From Ciborinia camelliae (lineage: Eukaryota; Ascomycota; Leotiomycetes; Helotiales; Sclerotiniaceae), in contig JANPYM010000003.1 in NCBI GenBank assembly GCA_025890175.1, positions 2,042,795 through 2,106,794 on the forward strand: 64,000 bases of DNA, read 5' to 3'. Each line of letters opens with the position of its first letter. Position 1 is the first letter of the stretch. Below the pieces are notes generated by a model. The model searched no databases. It was not told the DNA's origin and saw only the letters and a list, made by a program, of their open reading frames with translations. Below, piece by piece: positions 45,555 through 59,100 of the stretch. The translations under genes and the position numbers were made by a program.

Positions 45555-46939
45555 ATGGCATCAAGCAGCAACAGCTCCATGGAAAACGTATATATATTCT
45601 CCCATCCAATACAGTCCAGTCTCTCCATCTACTAATATTAATTTTACAGCACCCAGGGTCCCCATCTCACCCCAAAGATCTCTTACCCTTCGATGCCACC
45701 CCAACCCGGATAGCACACACTGCTCTCCTCGCCCTCCCATTTATATCAATCCTAATCGGCGTTTCCTCCCTCCACCCCACCAAGCCCATTTACGCTATCT
45801 ATTCCCCCAACACCGCCTCTCTCCAATACGTACACGGAGATGGCACCCCAATCGACCCACTCTCCATCTGTCCCCTCCTCACTTTCAACAATGGCGATAC
45901 CATCTGCTCCCGTCAACGCCTCCACATGGATGAATGTATGAAACGCTCTGCAAGATACTACGAAATGCTTCATCGCCCATCTTGGAATGAAGATGGAGTT
46001 CACAAAAAAGCATTCATAGGCCCCTTCACCAATGAGAAAAGTGTAAAGGAAGCCATGACATACGTTTCCGATCTTCGTTTCGGACCTAGTTGTATGACGG
46101 CGCTTAGAACACTTCCTCCCGACCTTCATCTCAATTCCAATCTACCCGACCGAAGCGCTCCCTGTGTTTCCCTTACCCGGAATCCGATCTTTGATTGTAG
46201 TGTACATCATGTGGATTTCACTTACCCTTACCCTCATCTTGATCCTGCACATGAGAGAAAATTATTAGATTTATTTCAGACTTTTATCCAACGATATAAA
46301 AGTCGCATTCTTTATCCAATTTTCAAGAAAGCTGCATACGTACTCTCGGGCATGGAAAAAAGATGTGCAATTTACTGGCAAAGCGGGCGCGAACATGTAA
46401 AAACACAAGGAGGGTGGACTGTTGATGACTTTCTGGTCAGGTTTGCCAAGTATGAACAATTTACCAAGGAGTGGAAGTTTTGGCGTACACCAAGTCCAAT
46501 TGCATGGCTGGAAGCCGAGATGGCGGATGAGATGAGGAGGGAGAGGATGGGCGGGAGGAGAAGAAAGGTTCCGTGGATGGGTTTGATTGATGGGATCGAG
46601 ATTGAGGAGGTTCTGGGGTGGAAAGCGTTGAGTGAGTTTTATTGGGATGATGGGGAGGAGGGGATGGGGTATCCGAGATTTTTTGCACATGAAGAGGATG
46701 ATGAGGATGGGGGTGTTGATGATTTTGAGGTTCCTTTAAAGAAAGAGGAGTTGGAGGAGACTGAGATGCCAAATGGTAACTCGCATTATGCGAAATATTT
46801 TGGCGAATTGCGGAAGAGGAGACATGGAAAGAATGGGAAGAATGGCAAGAGAGGTCGTCAAGAGTGTGGTGAAAGCTCGGCCATCAAGAGGGCAAAGTCT
46901 GCAGCGTTGAACATGATTTCTAGCTCGCAGTTATCTTGA
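45555..46939 (+). CDS. Orphan protein, nuclear-type basic C terminus
   Basis: Not recognised. Two exons, 45555-45587 and 45650-46939, are joined over a 62-bp intron with a TACTAAT branch site, giving 440 residues; the frame then runs open from HPGSPSHPKDLLPFDATPT through the ATG at 45926, so the earlier start is preferred. A hydrophobic segment (ALLALPFISILIGV, about residues 32-45) lies near the N terminus. The middle part is rich in aromatic and charged residues (WKFWRTPSPIAWLEAEM). An acidic run (EEDDEDGG) and a basic tail (KRRHGKNGKNGKRGR) resembling a nuclear localisation signal end the protein. The long frame, the clean intron and codon use support a real gene. It may be lineage-restricted. 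Confidence 0.7.
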
Positions 46940-49900
46940 AGTCTGCGACGAGTTTGAGCGTGGTTTTTCTGTATTTTGATTTTTTGATAAGTTGGAAACC
47001 AGGCGTAATCTAGATGCCTTTTGTCTTGCTCATTCTGATATCAAGGCATTAGAATGATTTGCCAATTTGTTTTCTTATCAAAATTAGCGGCCTCTTATTG
47101 CTCTTGATACTAGACCTGAATTCTACAGGGGGAGAACGTGCATAACTTCGGCCGAAAACTTGAGTGGCAACTGCTGGCAGCCAAGGACAAGTATGATGAA
47201 TGCAAATGTAAGGTTTTATGATTGAGAGAAACTGAAACGGTAATGCTCTAATGGAATAAATATGGTATAGACAGCCAGGCAGACAAATTTTGGTCTACCC
47301 AGATAGAATTAAACTAGATGAATAAATATCAATTATTGCACAATCCCATTAGTCTTGACCACAACAGGAGTCTTTCTTGGCACCACCTCGCCATCGCCAT
47401 CACTTCTATTCAGTAAAACACCTCCAGCTACCACCAAACCTACATACGATGGCCAAACAGTCCACACAACATAAGTATATTACACCTTTACATACATCCC
47501 GAACATCACCTAAGCCAGCAAAACATTCGACATTAAGGTCTTGAGACTATGTCTTTGTGATATTTGGCTTGATTATAATCCTTCTTTCTACATTTGTACC
47601 TCAGCCTGTATCTTCTTTGATGTGCTCAAATGGCATAACCCAATTGACAAGAAATCAAACGAAGATGTAGGTTGGAAAGGCTCACAACCAATAAATTGGT
47701 ATCCAACATCGAATGATAGAAGAGACAACAATTTACAAGAGGTATGGAAGTGTAAAATAAAATTATCCAAACGGAAGGGGAGGACAGGGCCTCTACAGTA
47801 GGCGCTCTACTCCTCTTCTCTCTGCCATGGTAGAGACCAAACTTTTTACAATTCTCTTCTAAATTCACAGGAAAGTAAAGAGGCGGAAAAATTTGACAGA
47901 AAAAGCTGCGGGTTGTATTAAGAGAGACATGCTGGACTAATAAACTTGAGAATACGCCATCCAAGGGAAATAATGCGCCAGGTGGACTCCATGAGATTTC
48001 ACTTGAATACTCCCATGCCTGCACCACCTGTGCCTGAACAGCTCCTTTTCTATGATACCCGCCGGCTTATCTCTTCTTTTCGTTCTTCAACCACCCAAAC
48101 TCGAGCAAACGGAATACTGTCTCGTTCCGGTCGCATCAACGGCCTGTCCGATACCCAATTCCAAATTCCAACAGTTGGCTTGTGATCTCGACATTCCCTA
48201 ACCCCAGTCATCTGCCGTGTGCCCATTTCCCGGTGCAGCGAAAAGAAAATGCATCAATAACTGTCGTTGGGAAAGCAGTCAGCATTCGAAGATGGGGGGA
48301 TGAGGGACTCGCAAGATTATCTGCTTGTGGAAGGCCCAAAGATCTTATATGCAATAAATTTGGACCCCTTGTACCCGCAGATGTCAACATTCGCTCACAC
48401 GCATGAGGGAGCTATACCCAAAGAAATCCCCCCACGGGAACCCCCACGAATATCACATCAATTTCATTTCCAGCGCTGATCCAGAAAGTCGGGATCATTC
48501 TATGCCGCGAGGCTTTGTTAGGGTTCGCTATATGCCGCAATATGCGGACCCAACCAAGCTGATAAGAGTCGTGATATATAATTACCATCACATCAAAAGG
48601 ATTTCAACCCTTGCAACCATTCACACGTTGCATTACATTACCTTGCTACCGTTGGATATGAATTCCAGCCTCAATCCCGACGATTCGAGCGAGACACCAT
48701 GATACACAATTCCACCAATCATAGTAATGGGCGCAATGGGCGGATAGAATGTCATCAAAAATTCCAGCATTTTGGAAATATCTTGACCTACACCAGAGGA
48801 GACAAAAATTTCTTCTTCGATGTCAGGGTCTTACTATGGTGGTCATTAAAGACCATTTGCGAAATATCACGAAATTAATATTTTGGTAATAAATAATTAA
48901 AACCATATTCGAATTCATCACTAACAACATTTCAAAATTCAATATATGGATCAAGTTATCGTCAAGCTACTATGTACGCACAGTAGACGAAGGAGGAGGA
49001 TCGTTTACCTCTCTCTTCCCCTAAACTATAATACTTGTCCTATCTTGGCACCAAAATATTAAATTCTGTCTAACCTAAACGTTAATATTGCACCTCGTTT
49101 TGTCGATATGTCACAAATTACCCATATTTATCACCGTAACAACTAGGTACACACGCACTGCTACACCATGCAATAAGAATTGAATATGGGAAGCCGTGGC
49201 GGGGGTGGCTTGCAAGGCTTACCAGCCTCCAGAGGTAGAAAAATCTCAAGATGTTTAGGTTGCTTTTTCAAACGGGTTACGCGGGATGCGAAAGCTTGGG
49301 GTAGATGCCGATCCTACCGATACTGACTGTAGAAGTGTTCCGTGTTGTGTTGTATCTTTCAGATCTCATATTCGGGTATTTTCCATTAAGACATCCTGCC
49401 GTCACGGCCGTAATTCTAATATGATATGCTTTCAAATGTTATAAAGATCGATTTCGATATATAGTCTTGGCCGTATTACCGGAGGAATGGGTGCGTTTCT
49501 TTTAGAGGCTGGCTTGGACTTGGTAGTCCAATGCATTGGAATTATGTTGGAATACCAAGGATGTGTTTCTGAATATTCAGAGAAGACTTGGAAAATACTC
49601 GTCAATGTCTTATGTGGCAAACCCCAAAATCCAATGATTCTTCCGAACAGAAGGATGTATTGAGACATATCTCATGAGCAAACAGTCTTTTTTATAAGAA
49701 CGTGCAACTATAAACCCTTTCGTTATGTACAGGGGCACCTAATGTGACATTGTATTTACAATAAAAAAGTTCATACAATCTCCTATATGAGGTCTTGTAA
49801 GTTGTATACGGCGCGCCCCTCTCAATATTGGAATGCAGTGGCGGGAATATAGATAGGAGTTACAGACTGTAATATCCCACACGTGTAGCACTTGCCACAC

Positions 49901-52900
49901 TCGCCTCTCCCCTTTTCAGGAGAATAGCTAAATGTAGTGAGAAAATACGGATGAAAGAGATTAAAACAGTAACATAGGGACGAAATATTCTATCCACGGA
50001 GAAGTTCTCTACATAAAGTGTTAGAGCTTTGGAAAAGTCTCGCCGACGGCATCTCCACTTTCATATGGCTCGTCGCCCCCCCCCCCGAATTGATGAAGGT
50101 GTCCCAAAACTGCCTGGGTAGACCCCTTTACTCGCAGTAGGATATTTACTTGAGGCAAGTTCCCAAATATGGCAGGCAGGTTTGTGCTCGGAGTTTCGGT
50201 CTCCAAAATGTTCAACGGGGGCCGCGAGGTTATTTTGGCCATCTCATCTCGGCGGGTTCACTCATGTGAGAATATACTTGGCCCCTGCAAGTCGAGTTGT
50301 ATAATAATAGTGAGAGAAAGTGCTCTGGGATTGAGAGTATGGCTTCGAATAATTTATAAATTTCAAACAAATTTATTATCAAACGTAACTTCTAAGACCA
50401 AAAAAATCGGGAGATACATCCGAGATCCACTGAAAAGATCACAAATATCGAAGGTCGCTATCGATATTCGATTGCCATGAACATATCCATCTCCCACAAA
50501 AGAAACATCTCCGTGAAAAGGCAGTTCGAACACTTACTCGAACAACCTCGTGATCTCAATAATCTGTGTGGTTAAGGTCCCACTGTGAAAATTTCTACCA
50601 AATATTGCAAATAGGCCGAGAGCAAATTATCTACACGCCGATTCTACAGACTCTCATGTAGTTTCTGCATATCGCAAAAAGCTGAAGGTGGAACATGTTC
50701 GATCAGTAATCTTGATGGTTGGGGAGCAATTCCATGATCCAAGACTTCGAGATAGGATATCCCCGTCATGGTCCAACTTGAACTTTGCGCTTCGCGAAAT
50801 CCTCAAAAGAAAATGGTTATCCAAACGGAGAAACAATCACAGCGAGTCATAAACGAATCTTAACGAAGCGAGGAATACCAAACATCGTACTGTAGATGTA
50901 CGTACCAGAGGAGAAATTTTCGCCATTGAGGCAAGCATCAGGCACAATGCCTCGGGAAGAGATGACATTCGGTGGCTGCTGCACAAATTAGGTGGCTCGC
51001 CGCAGCTGGTTCTGACCCAATCGGAAAAGACACGAATGCAGCAAGCCGTCTCCCGCCACCATTCATGCTGATTGATTCGTATAATGTGAGAATACATACT
51101 GGTATGTTAGACGGGCTTGCTTCATGGCATCAATGATTGAGGTGAGTTTCGATGATAGCAGTGATGACGATGAGATCTTACGACTTACTTGTTTTGTAGT
51201 GATGTCGTTTGATCGTTTGAGGTTTTCGTCACCGCATGCTCGGAACCTTTCGAACCCAATAATGACTATACGGTACAAATTACAAGATGAACAGTAAAGA
51301 TACATTTGATACTGGATACAGTACAGATAGTAGATAATCCGAGAACTTCCTGACAGGATAGGTGGGTATTGTCCTTCCACCTAGGCTAGCAGAGAAGGGT
51401 CCACCGTTACTCCGGAACTCAATTCATGGTTGAATGGTTAATATGGCACGGATAAGGGTTGATTTTCGGAAGATACCACCTCAGGGTCCAACCGTAGTAT
51501 AGTATTCTCATTAGTGCGATCGGCAACAGGGATCGATTGCGGTGTTCCTAAGTCTGACCGGGAAATCTCCAGGATTTTCCGGGTAGTGTTCGACCAAGAG
51601 TACTAGTGGTGAATCACAAGATTTCTTGAAAGTTCAATCAGTACTATAAATAGATGGGTCAACTGGTAGGTTACTTAGGTACTGAGTACCATACCTATCT
51701 AGGTGATGATAATAATTGTTAAAGTCTTGATTGTCAATATTTACGTACCTAGTAGTATGTAAGTGTACGATGACAAATACAGATTGGAGAGTGGAGATTG
51801 AGATTGAGATTGAGTTTGAGTTTGAGTTTGACGGCGGGAAGGGTTTAAGAGAATGAAAGGAAAGCTAAAAAACGGGTTTATGAAATATAACATAACACTT
51901 GGTATAAATCGAAAATGGGAATTTATAGCGAGATCCACTTGATATCAACAGCACTATTGTACTGAATTTGTCATAGTCAGTAGGCTGAGCTGGGAAAGAT
52001 TTACGGAAGAGCTAATTAAGTGTGTACGTATATGAATGTCTGTGTACTGACTGATTGTGGAGTTTCCAATTGTGAAATTTAAGGAATATTTAATTTCTCT
52101 TTACGGAGATGTATAACCTTAGTACAACATAGGTAGGTAATCTATATTTCAACTAGTGATGTGTTGAATCTAGAACAGGTTGGAAAAAGACTCGAGCACC
52201 AAAATCTAATTTCCCTTCCACCTTTCAACCTTGTGTCTTAGCCAAAACCACATGCTAAGCGCCAATCATCATATCCACAAGCACATGGCACACCAACAAC
52301 CTCTATGTTTCACAATAATTTTTCTGTCTTCAAGTCATTATTAGCGTTCTATAATTGCTTCTAGGTTAGAAGCTAATCTTTATTTCACTAGGTACCGATA
52401 GGTATCTCTAGATATGTACCCATAAACTAGATATACCTAGCTACTTACTACCTACGGCTAGCTTTATTTCGCTTCCACGGAAGGTATGTTTCATCTTCCA
52501 CTATTTCACGGCGATCCTGCATACGGTAAAATCTTCCCGTCGAGCCAAATGGCATTTGCACTCTCTACAGTCGCTTCAGGACAGCGACCCAATATCCCCC
52601 GGAAGGCTTGGAGGCTTAGCTAGGGAGAAGCTTAAGGAAGTGTAGCAAGTTTAGAAAGTTTAGCCTGTACGTGATGGGGGGAAAGTGGTAATTGGAATAA
52701 TGAGACTTTGATAGAGGGACCCTGGAGCGAGAAGAGATTTCAGGGACTTTTCAACTTTTCGAATTCGATATTTAACATGGATGGACCATCAAGCATAGAT
52801 TTCATCTTCGGGTACCACGGTGGCGGAATATGGCCCTGGCTGGATCGCGGGGTGAGGATCATTGTTCAGGATTGATATTAAAGTTGCCCTGCCAAGGACA

Positions 52901-55469
52901 GTGTATTTGTGGATCCTGTGGGGTTCCAGGATAGTGATATAAAGTGATTTTAGCAAAATCTTGAGTATTATTTTGAACTGGTGTCAAATTACGATGAACG
53001 GGAAGGTACTGGGAAGAAAAATTTCACGTTTCAATGATCAAATCCTCAAGTTCCAGGTACATTCATTGTGCAAGAATTCAAAGATGTTCTCCGCTGACGT
53101 CGGGTACCTACACGACTGCCATGAGTTTCGAAACTTCGGAAAATATATATGTTTGATCGACACAATGTAATGTGTAATGCTGTGCAGGGCAGTGACTAGA
53201 AGTTTCTACAGTTCACGTCGTGAAAAAAAAACGTGTGTATGTGCTCATCACAAACCAGTGCCGTGGAGATGCCGGGGCTCAAAACTCGAGGGGCATCTGG
53301 ATTCTGGAAGGGTTGATGATCGACTTTTCACAGTTGGGGCCGATGATTATGCAGAAATGCAGTATGGTTGGCGTGGTTTGAGATCTGGGTTAGCGGGAGC
53401 ATTGTCATTTTCGGTTGCGATCTATTGAAAAGAAATTGAAGGGACATGATTGATAGTTCACCTCATCGTTTGTTAGTGCAGGAGTGGCAAGTCACTTACA
53501 GTTCCCAAGATATTTTACGAACATGTATGGCTGTGAAGCTGCACGATCTTAAATGTATGAATTTATTATGAAGATCGAAATTTCTAAATCGAACTGTGAT
53601 CACAATCGTTTGTAGTTAGACAATTGTGAAAGATTGAGCTAGGCGGTCACAAATCAAGGCGGAAGCGATGTCACGTCTAAGTTTGATGAATTTTGCATGG
53701 GTTTCTTGGTTAGTCTAACAAGCTAGAACCTTTTCTTAGCCAGCTAATAGCAAAGACGGATGGATATCGAAAGTAGTTAAATGAGGTCGAAGTGCATAAC
53801 TTGTGCACATAACAGTAAACTCAATAAGTTCAATAAGTGATGGAGGGCTGTCCTTCGTCGGCATATGTATGACCATGCAAAGAATTTGGCGGAGAAAAGG
53901 AAAATTAACCTCAAGCATTACAAGCATGATCACAAAGCTGGAGAAATGTGAGGTGCAACTCGGAAATTTGACAAGTAGAGGCGATCATGTACGCCTGGAC
54001 TTGCCTGCTTGCTTGCTTTACAGCTACAGTACCTAGTGTCACTTGACAAAATTTACGCGATGCATTTTCTTTTTAAAAATCGCATTTTCCAAATTATTTT
54101 AATGTTAAGGCAGTTGTCGATACAAGCCAAACTGCTTTGTGACATTAAACGACTTGATAGGTGATCATGTGATGGATATGATGTTTATGCCGTGAGCGCA
54201 CAATCTTGTCTCGGTCTTGTTGAAGGGGCCGATCAGCCAGCTATAGCCGGAACTCGAAATTAAATTCAATACAAATCACACGATTGTTTCTCCGCCGAAA
54301 GAAACTAAAGTGTGGAAAATATAAATCCTGTTATCAGTTGCCATCCCCTTTTCTCAAGTTAATCCTGTTGGGTGATATGATATGAAGCGAGTGCGGGGAA
54401 TGCCTGCAATCGCATCAAAAACAAAAATAAAGTCCTTACGCAGTATGCAGCCCAAGATGCAAGATGTGACTAACAAAGATATTACTAACAGGATATATCC
54501 ATCGAGCGCAACAAGGGCAAGGGCAAGATAAGTAAGTAAAGGGAGAAGCGCATCAAGCGGGAAAGGCATTCTTACCGTCCCGGGCCGTGTTGTACAAGAT
54601 TCGCTACCGAAGGCTGGTTCTCAGGCACGGAAAGAAAGCAGGTGCACAAATGCGTGTAACTGCGACGTCGATGCTTTTTGAAGGTGTGGAAACTGTTGTA
54701 AATAAAGAGGTACAAGCATTGCAAGTATAAGTTATCATTGAAAGTCTAAATTATAATTAGACGATGGTTAAAAGGCATTGAGTACTGACGAGGCAGAATG
54801 TGAAGGATAATGTAGCGGTGTGAAATATAATATCAAATTGCAGTTACTTGAGGATGCTGTATGATGTATATGTATTGTAACCTAAAGCTAAAGATGGATG
54901 TTGTAAATGTACTGCAGGTTACTAGGTACCTAGGTAGGGAAGTTTTGTGAAGGATAAGAAAGAAGATACAGAAAAGCAGGGTTCGGGGATAAGATATTGG
55001 TCGCCTAAATGCTCAATCGTGGAATTCGAAAGGGTTGAAAACTTGAAAGAGCGATATCCCCTGGACTGCGTAGTATGTACAGTACCTACTTAAGTAGGTA
55101 GGTATGTACTGTATGTACTGTAATTGAAAAGTTTGAAGCTACAGTACAGGTAAGGTACCTAGGTACAATTTTAGTTATTATGATGATTCTGAACATTCAT
55201 ATACCCCGCCCCACCAGTTTGAGTCGTTTTCGAGTCCGCAGAAAGTATCTACTTTGTGCATCGGAACATCCAGCTAGCGACGCAGGTCGGAAATTAGAAT
55301 AGAGGGATATACAATCAATTTCACTTAACCCCCCCTCCAAAAGAATGAAATTTTCATTATATAAAAATATGTAGAATAATCAAGGGAGCTCAAATATATA
55401 CTAATGATTGAAACTCGATAAATATTAAATTTAATATTTAATATAGAGAAAAGTAAAAGAAGTCGAAAC
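46940..55469. other. Long gene-poor region, left part
   Basis: No confident gene in 8.5 kb. Small ATG-started frames without recognisable domains occur at 49432-49668 (minus, 78 codons), 50021-50242 (minus, 73 codons), 53177-53428 (plus) and 54354-54569 (minus; 71 codons with two hydrophobic stretches). Also present are a hexamer run GAGATT/GAGTTT (about 51794-51831), a C10 tract near 50078 and TAGGTA microsatellites. The stretch 47336-48826 is listed separately. Confidence 0.45.
47336..48826 (-). other. Possible unresolved multi-exon gene
   Basis: Two minus-strand stretches look like exons. The upstream one, about 48643-48826, reads 60 codons (ending SGLRLEFISNGSK) up to a GTAATG donor. The downstream end, near 47336-47450, reads LGLVVAGGVLLNRSDGDG and closes at TAA; it can be joined by a 67-bp GT-AG intron to SQDLNVECFAG and by a 54-bp intron to KKIQAE further up. 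The middle could not be bridged, and the opposite strand also has open frames here (47541-47801 and 47946-48185), so the call is weak. No family recognised. Confidence 0.25.
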
Positions 55470-56185
55470 TGTTACGCCAAGGCCCCTGCCTAGTGTATGA
55501 CAGTCACGTGATCGCATTCTATATTAGATAGTGATCTTTCCAAGAAGATCCTTTCCTCTTCAGTATAGTTCTTTTATCAGATTGCATATCTACGATTTCA
55601 CTTCATGATCCCATGTGACGCGTATGACAGAAACGTACTACGAGATTTATATCTGGCCTGTTACAACCTGGAAGGCTACATCTGGCCTTCTACATTAGCT
55701 GCCTTAGGCATACACTCCTAGATTAGCTACCTAGGTAAGGTTCACTTTAAGAGGATCGAGCTCGAAGTATAAATGACTTCTCGTTCTTACGATTCTCTTT
55801 TCTAAAATGACATTAGATTTTAGCATAATACAATTATCAAATCAACACTTTCTTTTCGTTCCCATAGAAACTAGCTATCTCTAATGACTAAGGCCTAATG
55901 ATATTAGGATCTACTAGAGTTGTTGTTTAAGATATAAAACTAGAGCTAGAGGGTTATTTAAACAGTTTCCTTTTCAGATTAGAATCCTTTTCTCTTTTAT
56001 AGTTTACTACAATACTATGCCAATGCTGTTACGTGCGTCACTTTGAATCATAGGTAGAATCGTAGATATGTAATCAGATAACAGAACTATCCCTTTCTCT
56101 TTAGTAGAAGATCACCAACTATATAGAGAGAGTAATTACTTGACTAGCTATATGATATTGACTATGCAGGGGCCTAGGCATAACA
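55470..56185. mobile_element. Probable solo LTR
   Basis: Starts TGTTACGCCAAGGCCCCTGC and ends with the inverted form GCAGGGGCCTAGGCATAACA, so it has TG...CA ends inside imperfect 20-base inverted termini that differ at two positions. The length of 716 bp is normal for a Gypsy-type LTR. No gag/pol remnant is next to it. The flanks GAAAC and AATGC do not form a clear 5-bp duplication, so the insertion is old or rearranged. Its interior is low in G+C and has no frame. Confidence 0.55.
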
Positions 56186-59100
56186 AATGCCTAAGATTAT
56201 AATTCATTTTTTTCTTTCACTCTATAACGAATGAAATGTATAATTTTTAGTCTAGTGATTATATAAGAACTTTCTCAACGTCTTATATAATCTTAGAAAG
56301 GTTCGTCGAGAAGGAGTTCGCTTAAATACCCAATCAAAATATCGAAAACTCTAAAAGTAGATTATATATATAACATACTAGACCATATAATTTTATTAAG
56401 GTGAAGACGAGTTTTAATACAATTTAGTGCATGCTAAAAATTGCTTAGAAGTGGACACAGGAAACTCAATTACTATATCAACATCATTTCAAGCTAGTTA
56501 TCTTCTAGCCTTAGAAGATACTCTATTAAAAGTAGCTAGAAAGTCCCCGCTTTTGGTGGGGAAAATTAAGCTTATTAGGGGTTGAGTAGAAGTTAGAACC
56601 AGGAGTTAAAACGATCCAACGATGGTTGTTTGAAACCAATGATAAGGGAGTGATTTTAGGAATTGATTGACTAGACTTTGTAGATTGCAAATAAGATTTG
56701 TCGAGATGCAATCAATCACCATACCGACTTCCAAGGCTCCCGGTCATGATAGATATGTGCCCCGCCATGCTTCTATCTACATTCTTGATCGACAAGTGGT
56801 GCTAGGTAATCCTGAATATCCCCCGCCTCACAATGATAATCCCCTTGATATTTCTCCGAGGAGGGAGGCACATGAATCATTTAATAACGTATTAAAGTCG
56901 AAAATCTTAAGTCATCCATTCATTATTATTGAACTTATTGTATTGTTGTATCGAGCTAGTGTATGTAGAGAATGGGCTAGTGATATACTCCGGCCCAATG
57001 CATGAACGGAAGAAAAATAACCCGAACTAAGCCGAGAATATGAAAGTCTCGTGCACCCTTACAAGTAGCGAAGTATCGTTCATGTGATTGAATGCAGCAT
57101 TATTAGTCTAGAAATGGATATGAAGTTGCAATCTAGAAACCATGGAAAACAAAAGAAGATCAGATCCGGCAATGAAAGTTACCGAATGAAGCTTACATCA
57201 ATGTTTTGTGGCGTGATTAAAACCGGCACTTTAGGCGTTTCGCCTTCTGGACCTATATCCTGTAAATATTTAGAGGCTCTTATTAGCTCTACAAGCCAAG
57301 GCATAAAATACTGAACTATACTGTTATTTGAAAGCCGTTCAAGTTTTTGATGAAACGATTGAAGACAAATCTGTCACTTTATATATGGGATGATTGTGGT
57401 GTATTATACGTCGTGGATGTGATTATTGACCTCCGAATGTAGTTGATGGTGCTAATGTGACGGGCGTTTGACCTTTGTCTGAGGGTTTCTTGAAGCGAGA
57501 ATATTCAGACGACCGTTGTTTACCTATCAACTGTTTAGACATCCGATGTCTTTCGATGGAGGAGATGTCGTATCGCATCGCTTCTTTCGAATCTTGGTAC
57601 TGTAGTCAATATTTTGATGTAAGTTGGATACTGCCGAGAAGTTACAAGTCATCCCCCAGGTAATGAAGCATTCACACTTTGGTTGCCACACGATGAAGCG
57701 GAAAGATCTGTCACTTCGCATCGTCTCAGATACCACCATTACGATAAGTTTCCTTTTACGACATTTCCAAGATTTATGACGGTGCAAAAGTCTTCTTTTG
57801 GAATACAAATTGGTAGCGATGCCGCATTGGGATGTATACCAAGGTACAAAAGAGTGCGAGAGTTTCGAAGGTCGTTTCATATATGCCCCAACAGAAAAGC
57901 CTTCATCCATTTCTAGTATTGAAACTGTTATTTATAGAAGGATGCAGAAATGTTCTATATCAATAATCCCATAGAAGGTTGAGTACACGCATAAGCGATG
58001 CGATGCGATGCAATGCGGTAGTATCATACTGTATGTCTCAGATTTCTTTGGCCATGCATACTGTGTACCTAGAGCATTTGGGTAGGTATATTCCATTGAT
58101 CTTCTGCCAATAATTAGGTAGGTAGATATGAAGCTATAAGCTGATACTAGAGCAACCTAGAGTATAACTCGGGTTGGCTTTGTCTAGATCAAAATTCAAA
58201 GAGATGGGATTAACTAATGATTACAAATGTAATGACGAGAAGTAAATTTTAAATGGAGTGATTCATGCTGGCGATGGAGGGATGAGTGTCGTTTCGTTGT
58301 GGATAATTCCGGGCGTTCCTGCAGGCAGCCCCGCAGATATCGGCAAATAGGAGAAATTTCAAGTTTTAAAGTACAAATTTCAAAACAAATTTTAGTACAA
58401 GAGCGGCAGAATACGATTTCCAAATCATAATGAATTTGTTTTTTATATCAAAAAGAACTAAAAAACAATCCTAAAAAACCTTTTAGATTTGAAAATATTC
58501 TGCCAATATAAGGAATTCTAATTTGATCTTGTATTGACTTATACGGACCTTGGGTATTGCTAATTGTTTTCCCTATCTTGTCTTGGTGACAAATGGTTGG
58601 TTCATTTAGCTGTTCCTTTTGTATAGTATGCAAAACTTCACAGTTGTATTTCGAGTCTTCGAGTCATCCGATGATTCTACTAAGCTGGATCTCGAGCTTT
58701 GTATTCATTCTATCTAGATGCTGTGCCTTGGTAAGATTACCTCAATTGATGTTGTCCTCTTGCAGAACATCGCATCTGGCTCCTCTCTTTACCCGAATGG
58801 TAATTATGTAACGAATTACTCTATGTACAAGTATAGACAAACATTACATTAACAGTTACATGCAATGTAATGTAGTATTGAAATTCGTATCCCCACTAAA
58901 CTTATCTGGAAAACTTTCTTACTTCCCTGTGTTCGCGAGGGAACAAGGTTAAAATTTCAGCAACTCTCTCGTGTGAACGGCACGCATCCGCGAGACAAGG
59001 GAGATTGAAAGATGCCGAATGGTTGAATATTTCGCTTTACGGAGCAACGCCGCAATTATACATACACGCGGCTCACTGTATATAATGCTCGTGCATATCA

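Noticed and set aside
45752..46129. 125-codon minus-strand frame
   Set aside because: Overlaps the orphan gene, whose intron and frame are better supported.
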